Shown here in pieces: positions 51,101 to 60,969 of a stretch of 60,969 nucleotides of DNA. This stretch comes from Hirudo medicinalis. Lineage: Eukaryota > Annelida > Clitellata > Hirudinida > Hirudinidae. Numbering within the stretch: the first letter of the stretch is position 1; every line of letters starts with the position of its first letter. Location: NCBI GenBank assembly GCA_011800805.1, contig MPNW01000061.1, forward strand, positions 121,577 through 182,545. Reading direction: 5' to 3'. The position numbers and the translations under genes were made by a program. Under the pieces are notes generated by a model, which was given only the letters and a program-made list of their open reading frames with translations, was not told the DNA's origin and ran no database searches.

Positions 51101-54100
51101 AACGATGGAATCTTCTAAAGAAGTAATTCTATTCAAATGTGAAACTGCTCCACCATTTAGATGACTGCATTTACCAAGGATCTCAAATTTGATGAGCACT
51201 GGCTCATAGTTATCTTGAGGTTCTTCTTCCATATAACAAAGAATTTTGGAGCCATGGCACAAGCAAACTGCAACTCCTTTCCAAAAATAACATCTCCTTT
51301 TTCTTGAATTATACTGTCGACAATGGTTATAACTGAACAACAGAGGGCATATTGGAATTAAGGCATTTATGTTGGCATGGATTACGTGGGACCATTTTCC
51401 AATCAATCGCCTTTTGAGAATTGTTGGTCTAATTGCATTATAGACTTCTCTTGAAATCCTGAAATGGCTTTTGAAAGGAACTCCAGAGATCATAAACTCT
51501 GACATTGGATCAAGGTTAACATATTTAGTACTGCAGTATTGATGATCGTCTTGTTGCTGAATCTCTTCCTAAATTCCAACAAAAATGATGAGTGTAGCCT
51601 CTATTTTTATCTTATAAGTGATAATAAAGGACTTGCCTCTTTGGGAATTTGGTTATTATTTAGCCTAAGAACTTCATCTGACTCTTGAGCTTGAGTAATA
51701 AATACAAGTATTTTATGTTTAGTAGAATACTATGCTTTCTCTATATGCAATAATAAGTAGAATACTATCTAGAATGAAAACCTCAGCTTTTCTAATATTT
51801 TACTAACCAAATAACAAGATAAATGAATTTTATTACCAATCACTATGAAATATGTATCAATGATAATAATAATAATAATAATAATAACAAATTTACTTAA
51901 GTAAAGTACCTGCAGTAATGTTCCTTTCGTCCATACTTTGCAATTCTTCCAAAGCAAAGGTGACCTCATTCAAAAGATCTTTTTCATTGGAAACAATATC
52001 TGAGTCTTTTGAAGACGTCGACTTATTTCCAAGCACATTTGAATTTATCTTGCTTTTATTTGCATTCAGCATAGGTTGTTTGCATTTCCCGTAAACTTTA
52101 AAGTCGACGAACGCTGCCCCGTCATCCCGAGGCTCTTTTTTTATGTAACAAAGAATTTTTGAACCATTGCACTTGCAAACTGCTAATCCTTTCCAGAAAT
52201 AGCTTCTCCTCTTTCTTGAGTTAAGTTGTTGACAATGGTTATAGTTAAACCTCAAAGGACATGTAGGAATCAAAGCATTTATATTAGTGTAGATGGTGTG
52301 ATGCCACTTTCCCACTAATCGCCTTTTTTTTCCTGTCGGTCTGATGTGATTATAGATTTTTCTTGAAATTTTGAATTTATTCCCATATGGTAGGCTACAA
52401 ATTTTAGGCTTTAATGTTGTTGCTAAAGAATTTGGTCCAATGTTCTCTTTGCAGTGCTAGTTAATCATGTCATTAAGTAAATGAATTTTTCTTCAAAAAC
52501 TAAAAAAAAACAATGCCGTAATTAATAAAACACAAATAACTCACTTGTTGGCTAATTTGATGTTGCAATGACATTTCTGAATTTGGCCATGATCCTGTTT
52601 GAAGGGCTTGTCGAGTGTCATAGCAATTGGTCTTTGAGGTGCCTTTATAAGAAAAATTTATTTAAAAAAGTTCTATTGGAGGAGGCATAGAATTAAGCCT
52701 ATGCTTTATTAATGTATTTTATTAGGATTTAAAAATTAAAGGAAAGCTATAGAAGCAGATGAGATGAGACTAATGTCATGACATTATAAATAAGAAAAAT
52801 TAACACTATCAATAACTATCATAGCTTATAAATATTAATCAGTCATTTAATACATACATACTATAACTTCATTTTGAATGATGCTTGGCTCTTCTTCAAT
52901 GAATAAATTATTGGCAATATTTTGATCCACAAGATCTTCTTTTATTGCTATCCTTTTGGCATTCTCTAACGATGTCTCTTTTCCCATTAGATTTGAATTT
53001 ATTTCCTCATTAAGCACTGGCCAGTGGCACCTACCAAAAATTTCAAAATAGACAAGAACTGCTTCATCACTCAAAGGTTCTTCTTTTATGTAGCAATGAA
53101 TTCTTGAACTATTGCATTTGCAAACTGCTTTCCCAATCCAAAAATAGCTTCCTTTTTTTCTAGAACCATCTCTACGGCAATGGTTATAGTTAAACTTCAA
53201 CGGGCACATTGCAATCGATGCACTAATATTCATTTGCATTATATTTCTCCATTTCCCACGCAATCCTTTTTCACGAGCGGTGGGTTGGATAGAATTATAG
53301 TCATTTTGTGAAATTTCGAAACTGTCTTTGTAAGTCAAAGGTGCTGTCATCGTCGCATCATACAAAGCGTCGTACGCACCATTCACATCGTCATGATATT
53401 GTTGCTCTGTCATTGCCTATTAAGTAAATATAAAGACTGTTTTAATGATAACCTTTAAAAGATGATGATTATGTCATAAAATAAAAATAAATAAAAGCAC
53501 CTGCATATGTGGCATTAGCAAAAGATCTTGTTGCCATGTTTGTTGTGGAACATATTGTTCAGGCTGTTGGACTTGAGATATATTGACTGAAGCTAAGTTG
53601 GATGCATATTAGGAATATTAATGTTATATTAAATATATTGGAATATTAATTTTCAAACTTTATTCAATTAAAACAATGATTAGAAATAAAAAAAAATTAA
53701 AATGTACTTTGAAAAATATCAGGTTCTACAGGAATATTAAAAGTGAAAATTAAAACTTAACACCATGTCAAATTAATGGTAATGTAAGGAAGAACATGTT
53801 TTATTACATACCTGGCAAATTTCCACTTAGATCCATGTTTGATGCTTCCTTAGAAGGCGAGTAACTATTTACAATATCTTGATATTGAAGAAATTTTATA
53901 ACATTTCCAACGTTCACATCTTCAAAAGCTATCTCCTCCTCAACTACTAAGTTTTCGTCTATTTTATAAGTCACCGTTTGACTGCATTCACCAAAAACCT
54001 CAAAATTTATGCACACTGGTTTTGCAATGTTGTCTTGAGGGTCCTCTTTTATATAATAACAAACTTTGGAGCAGCCACACTTACAAACTGCTTTGCCTTT

Positions 54101-54328
54101 CCAAAAATAGCTACTTTTTTTCGAGCGACTACAACGGTTGTAGCAGAATACCAGGGGACATATTCTTATTTCAGCACTTAATTTTGTATACATCAAGTCA
54201 GTCCAATCTCCAAGAAGTCTCCTTTTATTGCTCGACGGACTTATTGAATCATATTCATCTCGCGAAATGAAAAATTCATTTACATAAGGCATTACAACAA
54301 TGCTTTTTGAGTCATTTTCTCGCTTCAT
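47617..54328 (-). CDS. Eight-module tandem cysteine-domain protein, unrecognised family
   Basis: Fifteen exons, all phase-compatible, give about 1556 residues. Domain exons D1-D8 each carry one roughly 105-residue module: F-x-I-S/P-R...Y..I.P, then L-x-G-x-W, then ALIPTCPLxFNYNHC, SRKxxxYFWKGxAVCKC, SKILCYIKEEP and FEVFGKCS. This gives up to six cysteines (C-x8-C, C-x-C-x5-C, then one) suited to metal binding or disulfides. The modules are Lys-rich and there is no signal peptide or membrane helix, so metal binding inside the cell seems likelier. Linkers are short, acidic or Gln-rich. Start: ATG at 54328 in MKRENDSKSIVV; the GTG two codons earlier is not used. End: TAA at 47617 with AATAAA at 47605-47610. 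The YFWKG-A-CKC core loosely recalls FLYWCH/WRKY-GCM1 zinc folds, but the His ligands are not seen. The D7-D8 link is the weakest. It could instead be several shorter genes. Confidence 0.7.
48372..48420 (-). CDS. Weak candidate for linker 7
   Basis: A 49-nt segment between ATATCAG and CAA|GTAGTA joins D7 to D8 in frame (phase 1 to phase 2). Its translation is hydrophobic and unlike the other linkers, so the call is weak. The alternative is that D7 and D8 belong to different transcripts. Confidence 0.25.
48584..49019 (-). CDS. Module exon D7
   Basis: Begins CAACAG|GAAGG in phase 0 with a Gln-rich lead. Module: STCPLTFTYNHC, NFWKGKAFCKC, KIHCYIEKEP. A GAA-G|GTAATT donor at 48584 keeps the phase 1 pattern of its sisters; the open frame itself runs on to a stop at 48483. 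Confidence 0.73.
49412..49910 (-). CDS. Module exon D6
   Basis: Begins TTTGCAG|CAGCAG in phase 0. Module: PTCSLQFFYNYC, YCFWKGRAFCKC, KILCYIKKDP. It ends TCA-G|GTGCAT in phase 1. Reading past the donor adds only a short tail, so the donor was preferred. Linker 6 is 49092-49144. Confidence 0.77.
50151..50658 (-). CDS. Module exon D5, missing two cysteines
   Basis: Begins ATTCAG|AAGC in phase 0. The module keeps TTCPLLF, SYFWEGRAVCQC and FGRC, but YNRY replaces YNHC and IHLHIKE replaces ILCYIKE, so the second and fifth cysteines are gone. It ends CAA-G|GTGCGA in phase 1. Linker 5 is 49983-50056 (QQQQSEQ..., Gln-rich). Confidence 0.78.
51034..51568 (-). CDS. Module exon D4
   Basis: Begins TTTAG|GAAGAG in phase 0. 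Module: PICPLLFSYNHC, CYFWKGVAVCLC, KILCYMEEEP, an almost consensus copy with CLC for CKC. The tail is acidic (DSSDDDTIS). It ends in phase 1 at GTATGA. Linker 4 is 50778-50863. Confidence 0.78.
51910..52456 (-). CDS. Module exon D3
   Basis: Begins AACTAG|CAC in phase 0 with no ATG, consistent with an internal exon. Module: PTCPLRFNYNHC, SYFWKGLAVCKC, KILCYIKKEP. It ends GCA-G|GTACTT in phase 1. An (ATA)n tract sits just past its donor at 51861-51887. Linker 3 is only 47 nt (51637-51683) and appears to use a GC donor. Confidence 0.75.
52858..53416 (-). CDS. Module exon D2
   Basis: Begins AATAG|GCAATG in phase 0 and ends in phase 1 at GTATGT. Module landmarks are AMCPLKFNYNHC, SYFWIGKAVCKC and RIHCYIKEEP. 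Ala/Ser replace the usual N-A-L-I-P before the first Cys. Linker 2 is 52545-52642. Confidence 0.75.
53812..54328 (-). CDS. Module exon D1 (N-terminal)
   Basis: Carries the start codon and the most diverged intact module: RICPLVFCYNRC, SYFWKGKAVCKCGCSK. It has extra cysteines (FCYN and CGC), and CYY replaces LCY. It ends CCA-G|GTATGT in phase 1. Linker 1 follows at 53501-53586 (VNISQVQQPEQYVPQQ..., Gln-rich). Confidence 0.75.
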
Positions 54329-54334
54329 CTTCAC

Positions 54335-56360
54335 AGATTTATTGATGTCAACCCATCCGCAGAAAAATCCAGTGTTTACAAAATATTTTAGTGAATATAT
54401 TCTATGTTTTCGGTAAGTAGGTCTATGTTTTATTTATAAAATATTTTTTACATTATAAAATGCAATAAATGAAAATAATAGTATAAATCAAACCTGCTTG
54501 AATGGAAATTTATTTTTAAACTTTTATTATATGTATACGTTTGTTATCAAATGAACTTTTTAAATTCTATAAAGTCTTTAATGTAAGTTTGATGTAGATC
54601 CATTAATAGATAATTAATAGATCCACCAATAGAGCATAAATTGGCCGAGGGACCTCTTTTTGCCACTCTGAAAAATTTACACTTCTCGAATTTTCAAGTG
54701 GCCAGACGACTGAACTGACGACTTTTCCTGCTAGCGAAATTCCGAAATGCGGAGTAGTCACATTTTTTTTTTATATCCCTGATAAATAATCCCATAAATT
54801 TCTGGCTCAGGTGCTTGACGTAACCCAAGGACGTTCTGTAAATAAAATTGTGGCTGCGATAATTATTTCGTGAGATTATGTTCGAATTTATGTTCGATTA
54901 TGTTCCATTTTTGTGGCTTCTGTTCTTTGATTGTACTTAGCATTGATTTATAAATAGATGTCAGTTAATTCATATTAAAATCAGCTTTTTCAATTTCCAG
55001 CTTATTCTCCGGCTTTTGACTTTCTGACTATTTGATTGCATTTAATTGTTTGAGCCAAATAAATGAAAACACCTGTTAAAGAGTCCTAGCGCTAGTTAAC
55101 ATTCTACCTAGTTTTACGATTCTTTACTTATTATTATATTTCATTGACTTGAAACATGTTTTCTAAGTATTTGGCTGTTCGGAAATAAAGCTCCTAAACC
55201 GAAACTGCTAAATGTGTGTAGCTAGTAATTAACATGCTTTATAAATAGATGAATACTTACGAAAAGAACCCTAGTTCTTTGTGAAGTGATATAGTCTACA
55301 AAATATAAGCACTAATCTAATTATACGTTTTTAACCTAAATTTATCCAATTGTAATAAAGCATTCCCAGGTAACCTTAAAAGGTTTGTAAGGGGTAAATG
55401 TGATTTCTATGGTAATATTAATTTTAAACTTTGAAATCGGAATTAGGGCGCTTTGAATCACAATCATTTATTTTGCCGGCCACAATCTGACATTCTGATA
55501 GGTAATGAAGGCAACGATGATATTTTGTGGTTATAGTATGTATGGTCTGAGCTAACTCAATTGACATCGTTTACGACCATCAGGAAGTTTTCGTCAATGA
55601 CTCGAGATGGATGTCATCAATTAATATCAATTAATGCCAATCAATTGAGAGAAATTAAAATTAAAATTTCCATGCTTTTGCGAGTGCTTAATCAATACCT
55701 TGATCACTTATAACTGTTTCTTTGATAAATTTTAGTTTAGAAGCGAATATCACTTGGCAGCTTACTTATAGGAAGCATCTCATTTGAATTCGCTAATTTA
55801 ACACAAGTTCCAAGCGATTGATTAGGTGCACTTTGTACCTTAGAACGACCTTTAGAAGTCAGTTACTGAATGCAGTAGTGAACGAACGAATTGTTAAATG
55901 TTGGATGAATGAAGGCAAGCAATTTTATTTCATGAATCATGAATGTTACTACTAGCATAGACGTAGTAGCTAGGGGCAAGTGGGTAGGCCATACACATAT
56001 ACTTTTTGATGTATACAATAAAGAATTGTAAAATAATAAAGAATTGTTATGATATTATTGACACTGTAGTGCGTTCCACAAAGTCTGTAAAGAATATACT
56101 TTCAGATGAATTATTTATAAAGCATTTTAGGTGCTAAAGTGCGTAATTTGATAATGTGTCCAGGGGATAAGAAGTCCCCCTAACTAGATTATAACACTGA
56201 AATGTACATGTCACAGAACAGCTTTGCTTCAGAAAGTCGTAAATTTAAAGTAATTTCATTGGCAGATGCGAGAAGGTATAAAGAATGAATGGATGGAAGG
56301 ATGAAAGAATTAGAGGAGTTAATCATAAATTATTAGCGAACCGATGGAAGAATGAAATGA
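54335..56360. other. Upstream of the module gene; no recognisable gene
   Basis: AT-rich spacer that should contain the promoter and any 5' UTR of the module gene. No core promoter element stands out and no coding frame is convincing. Confidence 0.5.
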
Positions 56361-56582
56361 ATGAAAAAGATGATTGAAGGAATAAAAGATGAATTGAAAA
56401 AAAAGAGAAAAAACAACATTGGTGAACTGGTGAATCAAATTCATGTTTTCAATGCTGCATTAAAGGATTTCAAAGACGCATTGCTTGGTACTTGCGATTT
56501 GGCACCACACCATGAACGATTGCTGTGGGGTGAAAGGTCGCTTACGAAAGTAATGGGGGCGATCAATATTGCAAAAGATTAA
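56361..56582 (+). CDS. 73-residue hypothetical frame
   Basis: ATG-initiated frame, Lys-rich at first (MKKMIEGIKDELKKKRKN), then mixed and amphipathic. No family is recognised and there are no splice sites or close homologues in the window. It could be a short gene or chance. Confidence 0.25.
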   Translation: MKKMIEGIKDELKKKRKNNIGELVNQIHVFNAALKDFKDALLGTCDLAPHHERLLWGERSLTKVMGAINIAKD

Positions 56583-56757
56583 GAATTGTAGTCTTAATGC
56601 TCTGACTAGACCCAAGTTTTCATCAAAGCAGCTCCAAGGATATAGATTTGAGTAAGACTTCACATACTAGATTGCTGATGAAGACAACAATGGCGAATGT
56701 AATTTACTTTCGCTACCAATAGCTGAAGTATGAGTGCAATAGAGGGTACAATTTGCC

Positions 56758-57075
56758 TTATTTCTTTAGGACAACTCTGAAATTAATTTTAAATCGCTTA
56801 ATATCTTCAATATTTATAGTGATACCTACCGTTGCGTTCGGTCTACCAACCATTTTAAATATGTGTACATATCCTGATGAAAACATTATTGCCTGAGAAT
56901 GATAATTCGAATAAACTATACTTGGAGATATTTGCAAAAATTTAGATGTTTCATCGCTTGAATGGAAATTATATCGTATGAACAAGGAATTCCAACCAAT
57001 TCCATTGCACGGGTAACAAGATCCACGATTTGAAAGATCTAAATTGAAGATGACAAGATCTAAATTTAGGTTCAT
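56758..57075 (-). CDS. 105-residue hypothetical frame
   Basis: ATG-initiated frame with mixed, non-repetitive composition (GSCYPCNGIGWNSLF; VGRPNATVGITINIEDI). It is longer than chance frames usually are here. No family is recognised and there are no neighbouring exons. It could be an unspliced exon or a relic. Confidence 0.3.
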   Translation of the reverse strand: MNLNLDLVIFNLDLSNRGSCYPCNGIGWNSLFIRYNFHSSDETSKFLQISPSIVYSNYHSQAIMFSSGYVHIFKMVGRPNATVGITINIEDIKRFKINFRVVLKK

Positions 57076-59584
57076 AGTTCTAAGATGAATTTTTATGCTT
57101 TTAATAAAGCACTGACAAATAGGCTAGCATATTTTATTTTTGAAAGGAATGGAATTCTTTGCAGGCATGAATATGCAATCAGCCAACAAGTCAACAGGAG
57201 TCAGTGGCTGACAAATTGCATACTTCTGATCGCATCATCGATAAGTTCAATGGCAATTATTGATCCAAACAATAGCAATAACAATATGTTAATATTTATT
57301 AATTTATTTTTACAGGTCACAACCTGAAGTCTAACTTTACTATTGCAGTGAATCAATGCCAATTCTAATAAATTGACTCCTGTACCTTGTTGTTTTGTTG
57401 TCCTTTCTTTTTTTCATTTTTGTTTTTCATGTTTTTGCAGTGATTTTTTTCTCAAGCGGATGAGAGGCCCTCCTCTCGTGTGATAAATTAAATAACATAC
57501 GATGTAAATCATACAATGATTATGCTTATGATGATGATGATGTTGATGATGATGTTGTTAATGATGATGATGATGATGATGACGATGATTATAACGACAA
57601 TTCAATTAATATTCATTTACCAAACGATAATGACGAAAAAACATTACGAACCGAATGCCTTCTTAGAAACATACGGCATCCAACATTACATTAGGACCAT
57701 TATGGTACCGTACGTAACAGCACACTATGCAACATGCCATTGCACACACTACATTATTGTGTACATTATCGCATTATAAGCGGCGCAACGTTACTTATAA
57801 ACAAGAGCCATAAGCGGTCTCTTGTTTTCAGTCGGATGTGCAAATTCGTCTGCTTCGTCGCCGGGTGCAGCCGAATTTGGTGAGTTGTTTGAAAATTATT
57901 TGAAAGGTTTACGTTATTAAAAGCGTGAATGTTGTTCAATTCATAATATCAAATACATTAAAATGGCGACAATTTAATGTAGACATAACTTTATAAACGT
58001 GGCCCAAGGCGTATTTCACGATCTCGCTACATTTCTCTTATTTTCGTCGGTGAAAAGTACACGCTTGAAGCGATCTTTTACGTTCTAATTTTTTTTTCTG
58101 GATTCACAATGATTTATGATTATCTCAATCAATCTTATTGCAAAAGTTTATAAATTTTACGGAAGAAATTGTTAATCTCTCAAAGATTGCATTATTTTTT
58201 AAAACATACATTGCATTAGTTTATGTGGCAGTTAAGACAATAATCCTGTCTAAAATTTTTTTTATAGATTTTGTTGTTCTTTACAACAATAATGAACGGT
58301 TCAATAGAGAATTATAAAGCGTGTCTGCTGCTTGTGGAGCCTGTGGAGGATCAGCATTTAATGATTCCAAATAAAAATTCAAGAATGATTTAGAAATGTT
58401 GATGCAATATTTGCTGTCATGCACTACTTTCAAGAAAATTCCGCGAAACTGTGCAGTGATAACTTCAATGGAAATCATTTTCTTTGACACCTCAATGTTA
58501 AAGCATTGACACGAAGACAATTGTTAAGCAATCAGCAACTTGGTATCAAATGCACATTTAAAGCATTTCTTCATTTGATTCCTAAATTTATTTTTTTTTC
58601 TCCAATTTATTGAACAATTCATTACATATTGTACATTATACATCGATACAATTTTTGTACAATAGGACAGCCTTGAGGGATGTACTCCCGCTGACGGGCT
58701 GCCTGTTCCAATGAAACAATTCAAAGCCGAATGTCACAAAAGGAATCAATCAGAAGAGCAAAAATTTAAAGTAGCAGTTCAAACAACAGAAATTAGACGC
58801 ACGACGGTAAAATCCACATGAGAAGTCGGTTAATTAGCGTTTAAATATTATAAATCATTGTTTAAAATAACATTACATGGTTTATCGGCAATTGCGATAC
58901 AAACATTCTTTTATGTCATTAATTGCTACTTTGCAACTCAAATTTGACCATTGTGTGGAATGTCACATCCATTCTAACACTAAAACGCAGAAAAGCACTC
59001 AATTGAATTAAATTGTGAGCTAATCTAATAAAAAGGACGGTGAGTCATTAAATTTGGAAGCCATTTGGAATGTAATTTTCTTGAACGTGTAAATTTGTGA
59101 ACAGAATTTATGGAAATAATTTTCACGAGCACCTTGTGTTAGGAAGACTCACGAGATAAGAAATGGTAATTTTTAAATAGTTGTCTCATGTTGCTGGTCG
59201 AATCATTTATTCTTTTAATCATGCATCTTCTTTTTTTTTTTTTTTTTTGAGCGATTTTATTTATTTAACCAAGCGCAACAGTAAACCAACAGAAAAAAAA
59301 ACAAATAAAATGACTCAAGGGTCAGCCTTAAGGAAACGCACGCTTCGCTATCAGACTGACCTTCATTAACATTCTTCCATCCATCATTCAATCAGTCAAA
59401 GTACTCCATGAATCACTCCATCGCAATGGCTCTGGTGGCAGAATCTCAATGCCTCTTGCATCAGGGGACCTTAATAGATGTCGTTACCCTATTTGTTATA
59501 AACAATTATAGTGATTGCATATGTGGCATTTTTTAATAAATATTAATAATAAATAGATTATAATTTTTATTGAATTACACTACA
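57076..59584. other. Intergenic; one exon-like segment and a GAT tract
   Basis: A (GAT)n tract lies at 57522-57590. At about 57831-57881 a TTTTCAG acceptor and a TTTG|GTGAGT donor bound a GC-richer segment with a short frame (RMCKFVCFVAGCSRIW), possibly an isolated or 5'-UTR exon. Otherwise nothing is seen. Confidence 0.4.
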
Positions 59585-59671
59585 ATAATGATATTATTAT
59601 TATTATTAATATTATAATTCTAACAATAATATTTTGATGTTACATCATCATCATCGGCATTGCTATTGTTG

Positions 59672-59757
<86 letters not shown>

Positions 59758-59775
59758 GTTATTATTATTATTANG
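59585..59775. repeat. (ATT)n microsatellite with an N
   Basis: Nearly pure TTA/ATT tract broken by a single N at 59774, immediately before the SINE. The tract length is therefore unreliable. Confidence 0.9.
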
Positions 59776-59962
59776 CAAGTTAGCTCAGAGGGTAGCGTTC
59801 CTGCGAACGACGGTAAAAGCAACAGTCGTTACGTGTCGTTTTCGAAACCCAGCTTGCACCACCACAAAGCGCCCCTGGGAGCCGGCGCTATATAAATGGT
59901 CTAAGCGCCCCTGACGCTCACGCTTACGGCGCTATATAAATAAACTTACTTACTTACCATCA
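59776..59962 (+). mobile_element. tRNA-derived SINE, copy 3 (best preserved head)
   Basis: Head: GCAAGTTAGCTCAGAGGG includes a good box A, and TTTTCGAAACCC a box B. The first seven bases pair with AGCTTGC at about 59851-59857 to form an acceptor-like stem, so the tRNA fold is partly kept. The body holds GCGCCCCTGGGAGC; the tail holds GCGCCCCTGACGC...GGCGCTATATAAATAAAC then ACTT repeats. An enlarged spacer between boxes A and B rules out a working tRNA. Confidence 0.85.
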
Positions 59963-60104
59963 TTTTGGAATGATCATTAGTTTTTTTTTTAGCAATAATC
60001 TATTTAATGAAATTGAAAGACATTTACAAGGCAACAACGTCGCTATTGTTGTAATGTTCTTCAAGTGCTTGCTTTCGAAGAATATAATTTTTTATCGACT
60101 TGAA

Positions 60105-60172
60105 CCCCACAAGTACAACCGCAAGTACAACCACACCTACTACCACAAGTACAACTACAAGTACAACCTGTA
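60105..60172. repeat. Short tandem array of ACAAGTACAACC-like units
   Basis: About five 12-bp units with CC/TC variants. The His/Tyr/Lys/Asn-rich translation is a repeat artefact. Confidence 0.75.
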
Positions 60173-60818
60173 AATTATTTTGTTCGCAGGAAATATTTTG
60201 AAATCTCGCAATTATTGAATTATGAAATGCCTGGCGATCGATGCTTTATTGATGGCGACACCTGTCCCTGCCTGGGATATCTAAACATCTAACAGTTGTA
60301 ATAAACAGAAGTAATAACAGTAATTACAACAATAATATTTACAAAATATGGCGGTAATAATAAATATTAATTGCATTTGTTTGTATAATCGATCTTGTTA
60401 GTAATTGTTCTGTTGCAATGACAGCGCATACATATAGGTAACGGATCAGTATATATTGTTGCGATATTAAGATCTTAAGAGAAATCTTGAGGAATTAAAA
60501 CAAAACACGATTGATTAATTTTGTGTCTGTTTATTACTGATTGAAAGTGATCATCAATCACTTTCAACCCGCTTCGGTTCGTATCTTCGCCTCACTTTTC
60601 CAACAAACTTGTTCAGAGTCTCTGCTTTCGAGCGAGCCATTTTGAAGTAATTATAGAGAGAGTGGTCTGTTCAAACAATCAAGTCAATAAGTAATTTCAA
60701 AATCATAACGATTGTTCTGACGACAGAAATGATGTTAATGCTGCATGTCGCATTGACATGTAATAATTGTCATGGTGACATCAACGCAGTTAGTAAGGTT
60801 AATCAATTACTTATACAT
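60173..60818. other. No recognisable gene
   Basis: AT-rich spacer. A TGATTGAAAGTGATCATCAATCACTTTCA inverted repeat (each arm about 13 nt) is centred near 60553. Confidence 0.5.
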
Positions 60819-60969
60819 TCATTTGTAGTTAATAATTCACTTGCAGTTAATAATTCACTTGCAGTTAATAATTCATTTGCAGTTAATAATTCATTTGTAG
60901 TTAATAATTCACTTGCAGTTAATAATTCATTTGCAGTTAATAATTCATTTGCAGTTAATAATTCACTTG
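60819..60969. repeat. Minisatellite, 18-bp unit, runs off the window
   Basis: Eight or more copies of GTTAATAATTCACTTGCA with C/T and G/A variants, continuing past the window end. Confidence 0.9.

Noticed and set aside
57516..57779. Met-rich 87-codon frame
   Set aside because: The Met run is a GAT microsatellite and the remainder has no supporting signal.
59776..59857. Candidate tRNA gene
   Set aside because: Box A, box B and an acceptor-like stem are present, but the spacer between the boxes is too long and the same head recurs with a common SINE tail.

Overview
This is animal nuclear DNA: AT-rich, with short GT-AG introns, many (AAT)n/(GAT)n/(CAA)n microsatellites, tRNA-derived SINEs, non-LTR retrotransposon remnants and clearly animal genes. 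Compact introns and long trinucleotide tracts suggest an invertebrate, perhaps an annelid or leech-like lophotrochozoan, but that is only a guess. Single N characters at 1031, 11671 and 59774 mark assembly joins, all in or beside microsatellites.

Layout. 1-10 kb is gene-poor: satellites, a diverged inverted repeat, a SINE and LINE tails. 10.2-11.1 kb (+) holds the last exon of a BK-channel beta-subunit/TipE-like gene with an unusually long tail. 13.0-16.5 kb (+) is a multi-exon gene I cannot name. 16.7-17.6 kb is a dead reverse transcriptase. 19.3-35.9 kb (-) is a complete class V myosin in 35 coding exons, 1819 residues by my splicing. 36.3-41.3 kb (+) is a BRD7 orthologue in 15 exons (783 residues), head to head with the myosin. 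41.5-45.9 kb (-) is a POC5 orthologue in 10 exons (512 residues), tail to tail with BRD7. 46.1-46.8 kb is a LINE 3' fragment. 47.6-54.3 kb (-) looks like one gene encoding eight tandem copies of a roughly 105-residue cysteine module joined by short, often Gln-rich linker exons (about 1556 residues), with a dead ninth module downstream. 54.4-61 kb is mostly intergenic with satellites and another SINE.

The named genes do not form a pathway: myosin V is a cargo motor, BRD7 a SWI/SNF (PBAF) bromodomain subunit, and POC5 a centrin-binding centriole protein. They share only intergenic space: a 415-bp divergent promoter interval and a 200-bp convergent terminator interval. The most novel item is the eight-module gene. 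Its domain exons all run phase 0 to phase 1 and its linkers phase 1 to phase 0 (the last linker is unsure), which indicates growth by duplication of a two-exon cassette. A second result is that the SINE family and the LINE share a 3' hairpin tail, so the SINE probably uses that LINE's machinery, and LINE tails appear to seed some of the (ATT)n microsatellites.

All exon boundaries were read by eye from frame, homology and splice sites; none was computed.
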